Origin: Tepidisphaeraceae bacterium | GTDB taxonomy: Bacteria > Planctomycetota > Phycisphaerae > Tepidisphaerales > Tepidisphaeraceae | Assembly (NCBI GenBank): GCA_025450555.1 | Contig: JANWHF010000216.1 | Location: 1-16,344 of the forward strand | Reading direction: 5' to 3' | Length of the DNA stretch: 16,344 bases | In this document: positions 15,149 through 16,344 of the stretch, one piece after another | How positions within the stretch are numbered: position 1 is the stretch's first letter | Layout of the letters: each line of letters opens with the position of its first letter | Program-made: the position numbers and the translations under genes | The notes under the pieces: generated by a model | The model's input: the letters and a program-made list of their open reading frames with translations, nothing else | Databases searched by the model: none | Told to the model about the DNA's origin: nothing

Positions 15149-15185
15149 ATTCGTAATTCCCAATTCACTAGTCCCGCATGGCGGG
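15131..15185. repeat. Two adjacent hairpins
   Basis: TAGTGAATTGAGAATT (15131-15146) pairs with AATTCCCAATTCACTA (15155-15170) with one mismatch and an eight-base loop. CCCGC/GCGGG with an ATG loop follows at 15173-15185. There is no T-run after the first hairpin, so a terminator is not favoured. Confidence 0.55.
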
Positions 15186-15291
15186 GCGCTGGCGAGACAC
15201 ATGTGTTTCGCGGGGGAAATGCATCCAAACCGATCGTTCGGCGTAAGTGGATGCCCTGCAGACTGTTAGGCGGCGGAACAAGTAAAATGCC

Positions 15292-15320
15292 TTGACAGCA
15301 GTGCGGGGCGCATGTACCTT
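15292..15320 (+). promoter_or_regulatory. Candidate promoter without an obvious gene
   Basis: A perfect TTGACA at 15292-15297 and TACCTT at 15315-15320, with 17 bases between. No open frame with a recognisable product follows on this strand before the - strand ABC gene. Confidence 0.3.
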
Positions 15321-15380
15321 GTTTACCAATAAATTGCTAAATTCGTAGCTGATTGTCCGGCCTAGTCTTATCGCAAAAAT

Positions 15381-15400
15381 AGGGGTCACTTTAGGGGTCA
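15381..15400 (+). repeat. Direct repeat AGGGGTCA
   Basis: AGGGGTCA occurs at 15381-15388 and 15393-15400, 12 bases apart, and overlaps the GGTCACTTTAG also seen at 13225-13235. Confidence 0.5.
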
Positions 15401-15551
15401 GAAATGGTCAAAAAGCGCCCCATTCTGTCTCATTTTGTTCCATGTACGGTGACGTACTATCGTATCCACTTGCTAAAGCTCGGTTTGCGATGAGGGCCCA
15501 AATGGGCGCAGCGGGACACCTTGCGCATCGCGCGCCCCGCGAAGTTTAGCC

Positions 15552-15577
15552 GCCCGGCTCGTCGGGCTGTTATTCTT
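15552..15577 (+). terminator. Weak terminator-like hairpin
   Basis: GCCCG (15552-15556) and CGGGC (15563-15567) form a five-pair stem with a six-base loop, followed by TGTTATTCTT. The short stem and interrupted T-run make this weak. Confidence 0.25.
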
Positions 15578-15598
15578 CGCTGCGGCGTTCTCGGGTAA

Positions 15599-15737
15599 AT
15601 GTCACCTGAATGTCACACGTGTGACGTCGCGCGATTTCTTAATAAGACATTTCAGAAGAAAGAGTTATATGATCCACCAGGGGTTAATAACACCCAAAAT
15701 CTCGCCGCGCGCATCCTTTTGTGACATTTGATGACAT
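15599..15737. promoter_or_regulatory. TGTCAC boxes and 14-base palindrome, possible operator
   Basis: ATGTCAC occurs at 15599-15605 and 15610-15616, 11 bases apart. The second runs into the perfect palindrome GTCACACGTGTGAC at 15612-15625. About 100 bases on, inverted copies GTGACAT (15721-15727) and ATGACAT (15731-15737) are 10 bases apart. Spacing of about one helical turn suggests a DNA-binding protein. The regulator is unknown. Confidence 0.4.
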
Positions 15738-15745
15738 TCGCCCTT

Positions 15746-16344
15746 CTACAACCCGCCCAGAAGATCGACTTCGTATCCACCTGTTCGGCGTCGATCGGTC
15801 AGCGGGCCTTCGGTCAGGCCATGGACGAACTGGCGGACCAGGGGGTCGGTCGAGTTGCGCATTTCATCCGGAGTTCCGGAGATAATGAAGTGGCCGCGGT
15901 CGAGCAGGACCATGCGGTCGGCGATGCGGAAAGCGCTGTCCATTTCGTGGGTGACGACGACGCTGGTGACGCCGAGCTTGCGATTGAGGTCGATGATGAG
16001 CTGATCGATCTCGGCTGAGGTGACCGGATCGAGGCCGGCCGAGGGCTCATCGTAAAACAGCAGCTTGGGATCGAGTGCCACGGCCCGCGCCAGGCCGGCA
16101 CGCTTTTTCATGCCGCCCGAAAGCTGGGCGGGCATTTTCTCGGCATGCTCGCGCAGGCCGACCTGCTCGAGCTTGATCTTCACGATGATCTCGATTGTTT
16201 CCTCGGGAAGATCGGTGTGTTCGCGAAGCGGCAGGGCGACGTTTTCGAAGACGGTCATCGAGTTATAGAGCGCGCCGCTTTGAAACAGCACGCCAAGCGA
16301 TTTGCGGTAGTCGTCCAGCTCATTGTCGGACAATTGGCAAAGGC
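15746..16344 (-). CDS. mlaF: MlaF-like ABC transporter ATP-binding protein, 5' truncated by window end
   Basis: ATPase subunit of an ABC system of the Mla/Ttg2 type, which moves phospholipids between the inner and outer membrane; MlaF works in the cytoplasm with the MlaE permease and the MlaD MCE-domain protein. Only the C-terminal ~198 residues are visible: the frame continues through the window edge upstream of the TTG at 16333 (reading LCQLSDNELDDYRK), so the Walker A loop is outside. Visible are the Q-loop in GVLFQSGALYN, the family-typical NSMTVFENVALPLREHTDLP, the ABC signature LSGGM, Walker B LLFYDEPSAGLDP and the H-loop His in VVVTHEM. The end (DPLVRQFVHGLTEGPL) also matches MlaF. The 3' neighbour region has no gene; partners would be upstream, outside the window. 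Confidence 0.9.
   Translation of the reverse strand, partial: LCQLSDNELDDYRKSLGVLFQSGALYNSMTVFENVALPLREHTDLPEETIEIIVKIKLEQVGLREHAEKMPAQLSGGMKKRAGLARAVALDPKLLFYDEPSAGLDPVTSAEIDQLIIDLNRKLGVTSVVVTHEMDSAFRIADRMVLLDRGHFIISGTPDEMRNSTDPLVRQFVHGLTEGPLTDRRRTGGYEVDLLGGL

Larger units (their letters stand above)
14948..15745. other. Gene-poor 800-base region between convergent genes
   Basis: No supported protein gene; short open frames are low-complexity or repeat-derived. Contents are GAAT heptads and a hairpin (15114-15185), a promoter-like TTGACA-17-TACCTT (15292-15320), AGGGGTCA direct repeats (15381-15400), a GC hairpin with a T-rich tail (15552-15577), and TGTCAC boxes with a perfect 14-base palindrome (15599-15737). 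This is a high density of sites for a region lying between the 3' ends of two genes. Confidence 0.55.

Noticed and set aside
14986..15389. Short - strand frames of 73-80 residues
   Set aside because: They translate the GAAT heptads and hairpin region; composition is repeat-derived and no ribosome site is seen.
15728..16018. 96-residue + strand frame at the window end
   Set aside because: Antisense to the conserved MlaF-like ATPase; acidic composition is typical of a mirror frame.

Overview
The window looks like a chromosomal segment from a planctomycete, most likely of the Phycisphaerae type. Three things point there. Two large secreted proteins carry the planctomycete N-terminal surface motif of the LEPR-x-LLSA kind. 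Other proteins have PEP-CTERM or PLPS-CTERM C-terminal sorting tails. There is also a typical pair of an ECF sigma factor and a serine/threonine kinase with a C-terminal repeat region. This assignment is inference; no rRNA or housekeeping marker is present.

Layout, left to right. (1) The C-terminal ~574 residues of an assimilatory nitrate reductase (nasA) run in on the + strand and are cut by the window start. (2) A PEP-CTERM lamin-like/jelly-roll secreted protein lies on the - strand, converging with nasA. (3) A large - strand surface protein has an LEPR-type N-terminus, eight RTX-type nonapeptides, a PKD domain and a parallel beta-helix. (4) Divergent from it, on the + strand, is a shorter secreted protein with the same PKD plus beta-helix architecture and clear local similarity; its 5' end is invaded by a GC-rich inverted repeat. 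(5) A - strand operon encodes an ECF sigma factor followed by a membrane-anchored Ser/Thr kinase with TPR-like repeats. (6) Divergent from the sigma gene is a sedolisin (S53) protease with an LEPR-type N-terminus and three fibronectin type III domains. (7) Two + strand secreted proteins of unknown function end in the same APLPS-type sorting tail. (8) About 800 bases hold no protein gene but contain repeats, palindromes and possible regulatory sites. (9) An MlaF-like ABC ATPase on the - strand is cut by the window end.

Most of the window (about 1.8 to 15 kb) is therefore cell-envelope and secretome coding capacity: adhesin-like or polysaccharide-binding beta-helix proteins, a secreted acid-type protease, and small sorted proteins. 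It also holds a sigma/kinase signalling pair that may control neighbours. Several intergenic gaps contain short repeated sequences that look like remnants of REP or RAYT-type elements. No complete transposase, CRISPR array, tRNA or rRNA was seen. The most unusual items are the divergent paralogous beta-helix pair with different export signals, the repeat-derived N-terminal extension, and the gene-poor region with paired TGTCAC boxes.
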